The notes: generated by a model not told the origin, from the letters alone. A stretch of 64,000 nt of DNA from Fusarium oxysporum f. sp. lycopersici 4287 (GCF_000149955.1 NC_030994.1:2658366-2722365); one strand, 5' to 3'. Positions 43,041-56,164 are shown, counted from the first letter of the stretch. Numbers and translations are program-made.

Positions 43041-44183
43041 ACAGCTTCGAAGGGGTCTCGTTGTGGTTCTTGATCTCAACGATCAACTTTCCAGTGTTGA
43101 TACCCTTGTACAGATCCACAAGAGCCTGCTCAGCAACCTTGAGACCACCACGAACAACGGTCTCCGTCTTCTTGAGCTTACCCTCCGCGATCCACTGAGC
43201 CAGCTCAGCGCGAGCAGCGGGGAAGTCCTTGACGTGGTCGAGGACGATGAAGCCCTGCATTCTGATGCGCATGGTGACGATCTGGGAGAATGCTCGGGGG
43301 CCCTGGGGCTTGGCGGCGTTGTATTGGCTGACGAGACCGCACTCGATGAAGCGAGCGTGTTCCTTTGCTCGCATGAGACACATGTCGAGGATATCGCCAC
43401 CGACTGAGACATGTTAGTTCTGCCATGCTTGAAAGTTAAGAGGGACTTACCATTATCGTAGTAGACATCGATAAAGTCCTTTGTCGCCTCAGCGAACTTT
43501 TCCTTAAAATCGTCCGCCTTATAGTTCAACGCAACATCGAAGCCCAACTCCTCCGTGAGCCACTTGCACTTATCATCACCACCCGCGATACCCACGACTC
43601 TCGCACCCTTGAGCTTAGCGATCTGGCCTGCTACACTTCCCGTCGCACCAGCAGCGCCCGACACAACGACGAGCTCACCGGGCTTAGGGTCAGCGATCTT
43701 GGACATGCCAACCCAAGCAGTCAAGCTGGTCATTCCAAGAGCAGAGAGCATGTCCTTGGGGTCTTGGAGGCCGGGGTACAGAGACGCAGGCTCGAAACGA
43801 CCTTCGGGGAGAATGGCGAATTCGGTCCAGCCTGTTAGGGCGGAGACGATGTCGCCTTCCTTGGCCTGCTTGCTCTTTGAGGCGAGGACGCGGCATGCAC
43901 ATGAACCACGCATGGTTTCGCCGATTTGAACGGGAGGGAGATACGATCTCATGTCTGAGGGTGTTAGTAAAGATATGTGTTACGAAGGAAGGGGGGACGT
44001 ACCTCGGAGCCAGCCTCTCATAGCGGGGTCAAGAGATAGGTAGAGAGTCTCAACGAGGATTTGACCATCTTGGAGATCAGCTGGTGTGGGAGCTGGAGAT
44101 GTCTTTTGGGTAAAGGTTTGACCGGGGATGATGTCGGTGGTGGGACGCTCAGCGAGCACGATGGAGAGGTTATCACGGGCCAT
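43039..44183 (-). CDS. NADP-dependent medium-chain reductase (CurA / leukotriene B4 dehydrogenase-like)
   Basis: Three exons on the minus strand: 44003-44183, 43451-43954 and 43039-43403, with introns of 48 and 47 bp; the product is 349 residues. The substrate domain has LSLDPAMRGWLRDMRSYLPP and VQIGETMRG, the mark of the curcumin-reductase/leukotriene B4 12-hydroxydehydrogenase branch, which lacks the zinc of classical alcohol dehydrogenases. The cofactor domain shows VVVSGAAGATGSVAGQIAKL (GxGxxG variant AAGATG) and VVGIAGGDDKCKWLTEELGF. The C-terminal region QGFIVLDHVKDFPAARAELA is typical too. Such enzymes reduce alkenal or enone double bonds using NADPH in the cytosol, often as detoxification. 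The physiological substrate is unknown. Confidence 0.9.
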
Positions 44184-47100
44184 TGTGAAAGAGTTGTGTT
44201 GTGTTGTTGTTTACTTGGTGTAAGGTACCTAGTGCTGGTGTTGGTGTAAGGTGGTCTTGTGTTGTGGAATGTTGAGCAACAGGTTTGTGTCTCTCGATCT
44301 AAAGTTGTAAGACAGTAGGTCGATCTTTCCAGTATTTATACCAATGGCGTATACGTATTTATCTTTTTTCACGATGATAAACACCAAGCGTATCACACTT
44401 CTTTCGTCCTCTGAATAAGTAAGTAAACAAAAGATCTAGTAAGTAGTTCCAATCAGTCTCAACAATCCGGGGACTCACGCCCTTTAGTACCTCAATTTTT
44501 CTCTTCCCACTCACGTTCCTTTAAATAAACCTTAGCATGCTTTCTAGTGCGGCATGTCTTGTCTATCTGGGGTTGTTATCTCCGTGAGTTTTAGAGCGGT
44601 GTTTGGTCAGCTTCCCACTGCCAACCACAGTATTAAAAAAAACGCTAGGACGCGGGACGCTATTCCCATGAGGACATATCCCCGTAAGTGTAAGAGTTCG
44701 GCACCGGCGCCTTCGGGGATCGGCCGGCGGTGGGGAACGACCGGTCGAAAAAAAAGCTGGGGAGGTGATTCAGCTCTTTTCTTTGTCCATGTTGAGAAAA
44801 CGTGTCCGGTCGTAAGCAGTGCCGAGGTTCGGTCGCTTCGCCTTAGGGGGTAATTGGGGCCTTGATTTGAACTCAGCTTTGATCTCAGGTGTCCAATGGT
44901 GCGTCACTACATGGCAATTGAGCTTTTTCTCTCCAATTCCGTCTCTTGTTTTGTTCTGTCTTGGTAATCTCTCCGACGGACAGAGTGATAAACCTCGGTA
45001 TCCGTCGGTGCCGTGTTTGAAGCTTCGTCCGGAGGATTCGTAATACTGGACGTGTATGTACCTCATGGGATTGGTATATCTAGAGATGACGTTTGTTTGA
45101 AGAAGACGCAAGCCTCGGGACCCCGCTGGACGTTTGGCCGAAAGGTTCTAACGATGGAGATCTTTTGAGGCGGTAACATTAACGCTTCGCTTCGCTTCCG
45201 GACCCGATCTCTCGGCCGAAGTGACATGGATTGCTATCGCCAATCAATGGACGAACTCGGCAGTTGAGGGGACTATAATGCAGGTAATATCGTAGCCAAG
45301 TCGATTACTGTGTATGTGGTGGATGGTTGTAAGCACTCTTTTCGTCCTTCTGGATCGTCTTACGAGTCGGCGTGGCCTTTCTTCGTCTTGCAACATCCGG
45401 GCCTTAGTTCAATGTCAAGTTGTTTATTCTCCGATCTGATCTGCATTAAACGAGAGGCACATTATGCATGATGTCATTCCGTTCATCTTGAACATTGCTC
45501 AAATTGCTGTCAATCTTGTGTGTCTTCTTCCAAAGATACATGGTAAGAGCTCAGGTTCGACGCTTTTGTAGGTCGTCTCTGAACATACTCAATTAATGTA
45601 GTCAGAGTAAACGGATTTCAAAGTCTCCAAGTCCGCCTCAGCATTGAAGTCTCAGGCTCTGATTGCCGTTTACGGACATACGGCGTCTGAGGTTGCATTG
45701 CGTCCGCTCGGCAGCCGAGACCAACACCTTCAGCCCACTGTTCTCCCCTCAGAGTCCCGGTCACTTTTTTAAATACCTCTAACTTACAGAACTTTAAAAA
45801 TGTGATCGGACATATAACCATTGTCAGGGCTTTGAAGCGGTCATGGAAACTTACCGTTCTGGTATCATGATGAGGCTGGCGTCTACGAGCCGGTTGAATA
45901 CTACTCCACCGAAGTGTCTCGAAGTCTTGTGCATCTATGTGAACGCAATTCGAGGGTTACTTCAAGGTTAGGTACCAGGAAATAATGGCTCTGTTAGAAT
46001 TGGTCCATCTATGTCGATGCGCAGCGAGGAAGGTCTCTAGATAGGTATGTACACCAGAGCATGAATAATACCCAGCGAACAAAACAGTACACAGAACAAA
46101 ATAGACTAAGGAGGCTGCTAGTGATCTGATCTGATCTGCATTCGCCTTGGGACATGTCACCTTCGTCTCCTAATCGCGCACAAGTAGTCCCTATCATCAA
46201 GAAATGTTTATCGTCTTTCACGGCACTTTCATCTTCAGTGTGTAAGTGACAGCCTTCTCAAATCCACCTCACTTACACTCCACGGCTTTCGGGATGATAG
46301 ACTGCTTCATGCTGTAGGGCAACACTGTCATATCATGAGGTGCTTCAGATACCCGGACCTGTCACTTTCTTGTAGAGCTTGAGTCACCATTAATCCATCT
46401 GTCAAGCAACTCGGCCGAACAAGAGCGAGTCTGTGCTTTTCCTGTATCACTCACACAAATGGCATTGTCAGCTATCGAGTAACCTCGAGCCCTGCTGTGG
46501 ATCCAGCATGGCTAAGGGCCATCGTCTGCAGGATACGATCAATTGATCTCGAATACCCTTTCTCTTCCCAGTTAATCTCTAGGCTGTGCATAGTATGAAG
46601 TACGAAGAAGACTCGGCTTAAGGGAAATTAAATATCTTCGAGGAGTACTGAATGGCTGTCAGTGACGTGGATAGAGATTTACTATCTTCCAAAATGCATG
46701 ACTCTATAAGTACATGGTCGACCTACTTATCACTGCTATAGCTTCGAGAGAAAGAGTTGAAGCTAATATCATACCGCGAGCAACAGGGACAACGATTCAG
46801 CCAGCTGAGTGAGTTAAACAAATCGCGCATAAACCATGACGCTTCACCCATAGGGGCTCACTCAATTCAATTGAAAGAAAACATACTCCTTAGTACCTTT
46901 TTGAGTGATAGAAAGGCCATCAATCGACTTTTGGCAGTCTAATTCTGACCTGAAATTGTTCAGAAGTCTCTCAGTTATGTCATTTGATAAAACGCGCTCT
47001 GGTCCCGGGTAGGCAGCTTCACCCCAGACAGCTGACTGGCACAACGACTTCCCTGCCTTATCACGCGATTCATCAAGGAGACTGGACAATTATGGGTTGG

Positions 47101-48187
47101 CGAGGTATGGACCAGATATCGCTTGAAGGTGAGGATTTTTGTCTCCTTCAACAGATGAATCGCAGCGCATCCGTAGGCAAGCTAACGTATTCCACGCAGA
47201 AACAGTTTCAGTCTTGGCGTTTCAACGAATTCTGTTACACTCCACGTTTTACCCACCCGTTTACTGAACCTTACCATTCTTCGAGGTGCCAGACGACTTC
47301 AGACTCCGAAATAGGAACATAACCCATGCAAAGACCCTGCTGATATTTCAAAACTAAAGCATTTAAGACTAACCTAAGTATTCTTCTGCCAATTGTGATG
47401 GAGGTATTTAGTTTTGGATCACTGAAGCAGAAACAAGTGCCGATGAGTTTCAGAATAATTGGTAGCGTCAATTAGCTGGATCCCGATCACGATGTAACTC
47501 TACGATCTCCCATCTTAAACACGCAAACTAACTCACGCAAATCACCCAATAACAGCTCATACCAACTCTCGAACAATTCTTCCGTTAAATTTCTCCGTCT
47601 CCCACCACCGCATCTGTGCATGAAACTCTAATCTGTCGATACACCCGCCAAATCACCACCACTACCACTACCACAATCTGACCAACACTCGATCCTCACG
47701 GTTCGATCGGGCCATTCCAAACGGGCCTTCGTACCAATCGAGTTTGGCTCGACCGTTTTCCATCATGTCCACCCCCGGCCATTGGCGTGGTCACCCCTGC
47801 AAATACCCCAGTTGCGAAATTAGAGGGATCGTGAAAGCGTGTATCAGCCCTACCGAAAGAGCTTCTAGACCTGTTTGTCACCAGAGGCGTTCATTTCATG
47901 CTGCAGGAATGAGATTGGATGATGTGCCGGGGATCCGATTAGTTTGATTGTAGGATGCTAAATAATAAGCTCATTCTCCCTCTTCGATCTGGGTTGTTAC
48001 CTTTGACACTTTCTCTCATTCAGTCACTCATTTCTTGACACCGAATCTCGACGGTTCCGGTTCAGTTCATTCATTCATTCATTTCAAGTAAATTCACTCT
48101 TTTTGTATCAAATCTCGTTCTTGGCAAGTCCCAAGATAGTCACTTGGCACCTATTTAAACATCTGAAACTTGTTTCTGTCGATTACG
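44184..48187. other. 4-kb intergenic region between reductase and expansin-like gene
   Basis: No gene could be supported. The left 300 bp are the probable reductase promoter. A GC-rich patch with CCGG/CGGCGG words lies at 44700-44750. GATCTGATCTGCATT occurs twice (near 45434 and near 46127). The ORFs at 44554-44853 and 44770-45111 overlap on opposite strands and have no recognisable content. At the right end a short CCACTACCACTACCAC tract lies near 47655 and four TTCA units at 48066-48081, just upstream of the expansin-like gene. Confidence 0.5.
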
Positions 48188-49193
48188 ATGAAGTTCTTCC
48201 TCCCTATTCTTCTCGCAGCTCCCGCTGTTATGGGCCGAGCCTGCAAGGTCCGACACTCGCACTCTTCTGCGGTTGAAGCCGTCCACACTCAGTACCCTGT
48301 TCCCGAGCCTGTGATCTCCCAGGCCCCCCAGGTCGTTGGCCAGAAGTCTTCTCCCGTCGAGGTCAAGACTGCTGCTTCCAAGCCCAAGACCACCAAGTCC
48401 AAGACCTCCAAGCCAAAGAAGGTCTCTAAGCCCAAGGCCTCCAAACCGAAGGCTTCTAAGCCCAAGTCTACCACGACCACCAAGCCCAGCACTCCCAAGA
48501 CATCTACTCCCAGTACCGGCTCCAGCTCCAAGTCTACACCTCTTGGTGACGGTGCTTCTGTCTCTGGATCTTCCACCTTCTACGGCGGTAACCTCGCTGG
48601 TGGAAACTGCATGTTCTCAACCTACACTCTCCCCTCTGGTATCCTCGGAACTGCCTTCTCTGGCCAAAAGTGGGACAACAGCGCCAACTGCGGTGCCTGT
48701 ATCGAAGTCACCGGTCCTTCAGGCACCATCAAGGCCATGGTAAGACCCTCCACACTAATATTAAGTACTAAACTGACTCCATCAGATCGTCGACAAGTGC
48801 CCCGAATGTGACCCCGGCCATCTCGATCTCTTCCCCGACGCCTTTAAAGCCGTCGGCGGCACAGACGGCATCGTCAAGACCTCGTACAAATTCGTCGAGT
48901 GCGGCATCACCACTCCCCTCGTGCTTCACAACAAGGAGGGTACTTCCGCCAACTGGTTCTCCATCCAAGTCGTCAACGCCAACGAGCCCGTCAAGAGTGT
49001 TCAGGTTTCCACTGACGGCGGTAGCACCTGGAAGAGCACTGAGCGCAAGGACTACAACTTCTTTGAGAACCCTGCTGGCTTTGGGAAGACTTCTGTTGAT
49101 GTCAAGGTTACTAGCAGCACTGGAAAGAGCGTTGTTGTTAAGAACGTTGGCGTTACTGCTGGGGCTCAGTACAAGGCTAGCTCTAACTTCTAA
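48188..49193 (+). CDS. Secreted expansin-like protein with Lys/Pro/Ser linker
   Basis: Two exons, 48188-48739 and 48786-49193, with a 46-bp intron; the product is 319 residues. A signal peptide covers about residues 1-16 (MKFFLPILLAAPAVMG). A basic low-complexity linker (about 60-120) repeats SKPK units (SKPKKVSKPKASKPKASKPK) and then turns Thr/Ser-rich, so it may be O-glycosylated. The double-psi beta-barrel domain follows: GSSTFYGGNLAGGNCMFSTY, then QKWDNSANCGACIEVTGPSG and IVDKCPECDPGHLDLFPDAF, keeping the conserved cysteines, the acidic VDKC and the HLDL motif. A second beta-sandwich (CBM63-like) contains KSVQVSTDGGSTWKSTERKD. Expansin and loosenin relatives loosen cellulose or chitin networks without hydrolysis. 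It is probably secreted into plant or hyphal walls. Confidence 0.9.
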
Positions 49194-51140
49194 GCTGTTA
49201 GTGTAAGCTTAGGGTGTTGAGTTGGCGAGAGTTGTGTATCAGAATTATGTGGCGCGTTCATGTGCTGAAGTATTTGGCGGCAAGTGTAGGTTAGGCAGCT
49301 GGCTGCTTTGACTGGGAACTCGTTGATGAGATACTTGAGCACTGAAGGACCATATCACTGAATGATGATGTGAGATGGGAGTATAGTTTCTTCTTCAAGT
49401 ACATATTCGACATGAGGACTACCTCCAAAGATTTGAATCAGGGTGCCAAAATAAACTGGTGTAAAGGTATACTAAGATATCCTAAACTTACCTAAGTCTT
49501 TTCATTATTTAGAAAAGAGGTCCTAAGTTTTCTTGCCTCACCTTGTGAGCTAACGGTGCGATTTTACGGGTGCGGGTATGAACAGTTTATTACGGAGGAT
49601 CCTCTAATTGATCTTCAGAGCCTACTTACTGCGCTGATTCAGAATCTATTCTGCTGATGGTGAGGGAAGATGGTATACCGTTGGCTCGGTTATGAGACCA
49701 CCAAGACGCTTGGCTCGTTACTAAGAAATGTTCTCAGCATGATCTCAATCGTCAAAGACTGTTCTCACTGAACTTAGGTTTCAGGAGTGTCGTGAACCTT
49801 GGCCGAGACCCTCAGATCATTACCGGTTTCGTATACACTATCAATTTACCCGTCTTGGGTTGAACGCCCGACTTGGCAAATGGGCTTGTTCAAATGTCAA
49901 TTCCATTGAATTCGCGTAAAACCTGCTTCGGCCTAATGCTTAGCATCGGATCATCTTGTCTTTCTACGGGATACAAGACCTCTCATATCGGATCAAAGCT
50001 TCTCTAATGACTTTTGAAGAAGATCTTGTGCAAAGGCCACTGGCTAGAAGGTCAATAAGTATAAGACGGCAAACATCAGAAGTTTTTCTTGCTCCCTCTC
50101 ACCGTCTCCATGATTATCGTATCCCCTGATCCTCAATTACCCCGAATAATTTTGGGGAATTTGGGGAAGAATTCGGGGAATGGAGAGAAACTTTCGGCCC
50201 TTTCCCCACACGCCGCCGCTGATGACATAGCCAAACGGTTCCAAGATATCAGCTTCAACGACAATTTCCCGCCTTTTCGACGCCCAATGCCCCAGAGACT
50301 TTTAATTTAGGCAGAAGAGAGATAAACATGATTCGATCAGTCATTACAATCCATCCCCAAGAATGCAACCAGCATCAGTGAGACAGTGGAGCCGCAACAT
50401 GGCCTCGAAATCAGGCACACACGAACACAGCGATGATCATTGCTTTTCTACACCCCCAACAGAATAACATGCGCTCCAATCAGGTTCATCCAAGACTTCT
50501 AGAGTCTTTCGAGAAATCGTATTTCGGATGTCAACTCTGCACGGTTAAGGCGCTGTTGGAGTACCCCAATGTGACATGGCGACAGGGGGTTCCCATGTTA
50601 ATCGATGATATCATTTCTTGGAACGTCTGTTCGCGGAGCCGCTCATATTTCCGCTGAGGTATCGAATCTTGGACTCACGTGGTGCTGTAAGTGAATGAAA
50701 CACTGCTTGTAATGTATACTGCATCGCCGCGGAGAAGAGATAATGAAGTTATTGCTAGAAGTGAGCTCACGATGCGAAGCCTGAAATGCATCATCATCCT
50801 AAATTTAGGGAGAAATAGTCAAAATTTAGGATTTCGTATCATGTTAAGCTAGTTCTGCCACTTTGCATCAAAGCAAGGCCAAGCTCAGAAGCCAAGCCAA
50901 GCCCACCAACGCCATCTCCCACGAGCGACGATCACCCCGTGGGCAAAACTCCACGAGTGCATGACGTTAAGCGGGCCCCCATCACATCGCAAAACCTCAC
51001 TCGCGCGCTTCTAACCTTCTCCATGCCATCCTTGACGATGCTCCCGAGGGTGTTCTTATATAAAGAACAGCTTCAGCCCGACTGAGAACCTCACTGTTCA
51101 AGAGACTGCAGTTCTTTGAGTGTCATTCACAACATCCATC
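49194..51140. other. 1.9-kb intergenic region
   Basis: It contains one MITE-like copy (49441-49542), a GGGGAA-rich patch near 50156-50190 and a perfect 12-bp palindrome CCTAAATTTAGG at 50798-50809. No gene is supported. The last ~150 bp, with a TATATAAAG word near 51058, are the probable promoter of the sugar transporter. Confidence 0.5.
49441..49542 (+). repeat. MITE-like element, short copy
   Basis: The element starts GGGTGCCAAAATAAACTGG and ends GTTTTCTTGCCTCACC. The interior reads GGTATACTAAGATATCCTAA and ACTTACCTAAGTC. It aligns along its whole length with the reverse complement of the copy at 59163-59269, and its right half with those at 36.4 and 37.1 kb. Confidence 0.7.
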
Positions 51141-52885
51141 ATGTATCGGATCTGGAACATCTACGGTACAGTTACCTCCTTTTGGATAGGTGATTATGGC
51201 TAATGTTAACAGCGCTCGCTGCCATTGGCACGATCGGCGGCATGCTCTTCGGTTTCGACATCAGCTCCATGAGCGCCTGGATCGGCTCCGACCAATATCT
51301 CGACTACTTCAACAGTCCAGGCTCAACCGAGCAAGGCGGCATCACAGCCTCCATGTCAGCAGGATCTTTCGTCGGCGCCCTCGTCGCAGGAGGTATTGCC
51401 GATAAGCTCGGTCGAAGAAAGGCTCTCATGATCGCTTGCCTGTTCTGGATCGCGGGTGCTGTTCTTCAGTGTTCTGCGCAGAATGTGGGACACCTTATTG
51501 TTGGTCGTGTTGTTAGTGGTGTGGCCGTTGGTATTACTAGTTCGCAGGTCCTTGTGTACCTTGCTGAACTTGCGCCTTCGGATATTAGAGGGAGGATTGT
51601 TGGAATTCAGCAGTGGTCTATTGAGTGGGGTGAGTTTGACAACATCCTACGGCGAAGTTTCGTGCTAATGTTTACCAGGTATCTTGATCATGTATCTCAT
51701 CTCTTACGGGTGCTCCGTTGGAGTTGATGGACCAGCTGCCTTCCGCATCGCATGGGGAGTCCAAGCCGTCCCAGGTTTCATCCTCCTCGCTGGCCTGTTC
51801 TTCTTCCCCGAGTCGCCTCGATGGCTTGCTCAGCATGATCGTTGGGAAGAGGCGCACTACAACCTTGCCCACCTTCACGCTGGCGGTGATCTCGATAGTC
51901 CTGTTGTGATTGCTGAGATGGAAGAGGTCCGCGAAGCTGTACGCATCGCTCGTGAGTCCAAGGATATCGGCTATCTTGGTCTCTTTGCGCCTGGAGTCTG
52001 GAAACGCACGGTTGTTGGTGTGAGTGTTCAGATCTGGCAGCAACTTCTGTGAGTGTACCCCTGAAACCCGTGGAAACAACTGCTAATAAGACCAGGGGTG
52101 GAAACGTCATGCTCTACTATCTCGTCTACATCTTCAACATGGCGGGAATGACCGGAAACACCGCTCTCACATCCTCCATCATCCAATATGTCATCTTCCT
52201 CGTCACAACCGGCGTGGTTCTGCCCTACATCGATCGTCTAGGCCGCCGACCTCTCCTCATCAGCGGAGCTTTGATCTGCGGTGTTCTTCACTTCACCAGC
52301 GGAGCAGTCATGGCTGTGCACGGCTACCCGGTTGATGGTATCGAAGGTAACGACATCCTTACCTGGGCCATTTCAGGAGCTCCCGCCAAAGCCGTCATCG
52401 CCCTGGCATATATCTTCGTTGGCGTCTACGGTCTTACCTGGGCACCCGTTGCGTGGATCTACGCCAGTGAAGTCTTCCCCCTAAAGTACCGAGCCAAGGG
52501 TGTTGGTCTCGCCGCCTCTGGTAACTGGATGTAAGTTGCTCCCCCCACTACCAGATCAATTAAATTTACTGACAAATGAACTCACAGCTTCAACTTGGCA
52601 CTCGCCTTCTTTGTCCCGCCATCGTTCACCAACATCCAGTGGCAGACATACATGATCTTCGGAACATTCTGTATCGCCATGACGTTCCACGCTTTCTTCA
52701 CTTATCCCGAGACAGCACGCAAGACTCTTGAGGAAGTTGATGTTCTGTTTGAGAGTAATGTTCCTGCTTGGCGAAGTGCAAAGGCTAGCGGTGGGTTTGA
52801 TGAGAAGGTTCAGGAGGCAAAGCGTACGGGTGGTCTGAAGGGGGAGCTTGAGGAGAGGGAGGCGACTCACGCTGAGACTGCGTGA
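51141..52885 (+). CDS. MFS sugar transporter (hexose transporter family)
   Basis: Five exons: 51141-51165, 51213-51629, 51679-52048, 52096-52530 and 52588-52885, with introns of 47, 49, 47 and 57 bp. The product is 514 residues. The first exon has only 25 bases (MYRIWNIY plus one base), so gene finders may miss it. Family signatures are GGMLFGFDISSMSAWIGSDQ in helix 1, ADKLGRRKA after helix 2, GRVVSGVAVGITSSQVLVYL, PESPRWLAQHDRWEEA, IDRLGRRPLL and YASEVFPLKYRAKGVGLA. Twelve helices are expected. The short N-terminus and the C-terminal tail rich in Glu/Lys are cytosolic. It is a proton-coupled or facilitative sugar carrier; which sugar is not decidable. Confidence 0.92.
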
Positions 52886-53671
52886 TGTTGATAGTTTGTT
52901 GAAGTATAGTCTTTGAGTTACAAAGTTTGGACATGCCCATGTACCCAATAATATTCTGTTATATCATCCAGTACTGAACCTTCCGTGCAGGTGTCCGTTT
53001 GACCTCCCCAGTTCGACACATCTCGCTCGTCTATTGCTCAAACAATCCCACTGATTGGAGAAGACTTGAGATTTTGATCTTTCGCAAAACCAATCATTCT
53101 GATAGGCAATCAGAAAGTAGGATACCGAGTTTGGATATGCTGCATGTGTTCTCGGACACTGTGGTCCCAGTGACATCCGATGCCTAGACAAGCATATAGG
53201 CGAGGGCTTGATAGCATCATGGCGAAGAAGGTTTCACAGAAATTCGTTTATCCGTGAAGTTTATTCGTTTCCAAACCTTGACAGTGTCAAACAAGCAACC
53301 GTGACTCGCTGGCCGTGATGCTTGAGTTTTCGCCACGTGCATTCATGGCCGTGACAGCCAAATGTTTGTGTCACCTTTGGTGTTTGCATTCATTCGCCGA
53401 TTTGCTTATCTCTTCTTTTCCTTCTCATGGAATCCGAATTGTTCCCTCCTCTTCTCCATCAAACACAACCATCTGTAAGGTCTCATTACTAGAGATCACG
53501 TATATCGCGCCTTTTTCTTTTTGGCTTTGGCTAACTTTCTTTTCTTTTTCATCATCTCGCATGTACTGAACTTGCGTGCTCCTGCGTTGCCACTCTCACA
53601 GCATCCACGTCAACTCAACTTTATTCTACTGAACTCCTTTTTGCCGCGCAAAGTTTGCACTCGACCCAAGG
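52886..53671. other. Intergenic region upstream of the decayed 53.8-kb gene
   Basis: About 780 bp without recognisable coding sequence. CT-rich sequence from about 53400 leads to the TATA element at 53672. Confidence 0.5.
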
Positions 53672-53679
53672 TATATAAA
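53672..53679 (+). promoter_or_regulatory. TATA box of the decayed gene
   Basis: TATATAAA lies about 110 bases before the ATG at 53785 and within a CT-rich promoter, a typical strong fungal core promoter arrangement. Confidence 0.5.
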
Positions 53680-53784
53680 CCCGACTTCTCCTTCATGGCA
53701 CCGACGCAAATCTGCTCTTCCCAGACATACCAGAACTATTGCACTCCATTACTCTCACCTGTCAAATCGGAGAAGTCAGCCACG

Positions 53785-54725
53785 ATGCCACTCCCAGACA
53801 CCGACGAGATGATCCAGGCTCGCTGGGGAAAAAGGCAATGGGACTTCTACAACTGGGCTAACGACAACGCCAAGGCGCTTCAGGACACGTTGAAGCTCGA
53901 TGCTGAATGGAATGCCCTTGACCTCCTGCTCCAGAAACGATGGCCCAGGAAAAAGATCGGGAAGATTACTACGCCTGGTCTCGCGAGTGGAATGGACGCT
54001 TCATGCTCAGAATGTCCTACAAATAGTCACCGCAAGAGTTCATCGACAAAGTCCTCGCGACCAACTTCTTTGAGGCAGAGGGCTCTGTCGACCTTTGGTG
54101 GGCCATGGATACTTACAACTTATCTTCAATTCCCATCGGTCACGCCAAGTTCGGAGGTGTCGAGTCCTACTACGCTTTCAGGCCCGCACACAATTTCCTT
54201 AAGCCTGATCGCAACGAGTCTGGACCATCTGTTCTGGGCACATCCATCCTCGCCGTGACCGTAAAGTTCACAAAACCCCGTACGCAGTCGATCGCCAGTG
54301 CTTCATCAGGGACTTTTGACTCTTCATCGAGCGGCTCTAAAGCTTCGTCTATTTTCCCAAGACCTGAAAAGCCAGCACCCCGTACTCGTGCTTCAACTGG
54401 CTCTGGAGAAAGCAATAATGGAGCGGTCTACGTCCTTTACCACCCAAACAGCAGCATCGAAGTTCAAGACCACTCTGATGGAGAGGAACTTGCGCCCGAG
54501 GCCAAAGATCATGTTCCTGGACGGCTTCACCCGCGCTGCAGTGAGGGGTTTTTACTCGCCAAGATTGCGGACAATCTCAAAGAGTTGGGAAAGTTCAACA
54601 AGGAGTTCCGCTTTCTTCCCATCACCAAAACCGCCAGCAAGATCCATTGCGCTCAACTCTTTGAGAACAGTGAACACGGGCTCACTATTGGACCTGCTCT
54701 TGCTATGGTGAAACGGGCTGCCTAG
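53785..54725 (+). pseudogene. Probable decayed gene of unknown family
   Basis: From ATG 53785 the frame encodes MPLPDTDEMIQARWGKRQWD and continues to about 53935. The natural continuation then lies in another frame (ETMAQEKDREDYYAWSREWN), meets an in-frame TAG at 54024-54026 (MSYK, stop, SPQEFID) and goes on as NFFEAEGSVDLWWAMDTYNL to a stop at 54725. So one frameshift (about 53926-53937) and one nonsense codon separate three stretches that read well together. No intron explains the breaks. An open piece of 206 codons starting at 54105 could still be translated alone. The middle part is Ser/Thr/Pro-rich. I recognise no domain. A TATA box at 53672 suggests the promoter is still intact. Confidence 0.5.
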
Positions 54726-56164
54726 ATGAGCACAGGCCTGTTGAGACTGATAACAGAGGAGAGGGACTATGAAAGACACATGGGCATGAGTTGCTGATAG
54801 GATATTCGGCTGGTGGATAGATGGACGCTTTTGTTTTGTCCTTTGTCCTCTATATGATAGGTTTACCTGAAGAGTGGCCCTTCAAACAAAGAGGGAATGA
54901 CCGGGCCATCAAATGACAGACAACAGAGATGTAATTGTTTTATCCCTCATTGAAATGTTCCGATATGTAGTTACTCCATAAAAACAAGCAGTTCACAACG
55001 TCCCTGCATCAAATCCAATTCGACTGCCGTGGAAGTGAAGGTCAAACGGTCCAACGGTCGAAAAGTCCATCAGCCAAGCCCGTTCGAATACACAATTGTC
55101 CCACAATCCCAGGACCATGTGTCGTAGTCCACAAACCCTAGTCCCTGACTTGCGCCACGCCTCGTTGTCAACGTCGCATCAATCTTGGGGCTAAAAGCGT
55201 CAAGCGGGATAACTTCGAACCGGGCTGATCCTTCAAAGGATTATGCTTAAAATATGGAAATTCGTTTACAGAAGACGAGGACCCCATATGGGGAAAAGGT
55301 AAGATAGATCTTGGCTAACACTACATTTATGAAACCGTAAATTGTTGATCATCGGGCTGGTGAGCGTTGTTTTCGGGACCGAGACCAATGAGGGATGTTT
55401 GATGCACGAGTAATGGGAGCTGGGGATTGTGGATAGCATCCACTGCGTAAATGCACATGACTACGGTGGATGTGACGATAGACAAAGCACTGCCGTCTTA
55501 CGCGCAATGAAACGTGCTCACCTCACTGTTGCACGACGCATTGGAGATTTTGTTATTGGCCAGCAAGGTCATGCACTCACACATCACTAACCTCAACCTC
55601 AAAGAGGCTATTTACCATAATATTCTCAAACAACCCAATGATTCATCCAAGCCAAACAACCGTTATCAAGCCTAAATATCCCTTCGCACTCGCATTCCTT
55701 CAGATACAAAACAACATCAAGCCGTCATTAAAATGACGTTCCGCCATCCCACCTCGAAAGGCCTTCCCAAAAACGACTTAGACAGCTCGAAAGCGTTCCC
55801 CCAAAAGGCTTAGCGCTACAAGGGTGTCATCCTAGCTTCCGAGACTCAATTTACTGGATCTGATAGCGCTCGGGGGTTCTGATTGGACACAAGTTCGGAT
55901 TCGCTTGTCGCAGGGCTGAAGCGCTTGGCATGGGTGCGTAATGGGAGATGGATTTGGATAGTCATTCGAGGGTTGTATTGAGATGCTTTTGACGTTAAAA
56001 GGGTTCCACTGACGTGCAGGGTTGATGGATGAGGTGAGATGTATAAAGAAAAACAATCTTCCGACTCGAAAAGGCTATTCCACTCCTGGCCGTCATCCAT
56101 CAACCTTATCTCTTCCGCCCCCTCACCTCTCCCTCTCAATCTCAACATCAACTAAACAATCATC
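54726..56164. other. 1.4-kb intergenic region
   Basis: No credible gene on either strand. The right end (56080-56164), rich in CT and CAACATCAACT-type words, is the leader of the RTA1-family gene. Confidence 0.5.

Noticed and set aside
44554..45111. Overlapping ORFs of 99 and 113 codons on opposite strands
   Set aside because: Neither has recognisable protein features and they overlap each other; most likely chance.
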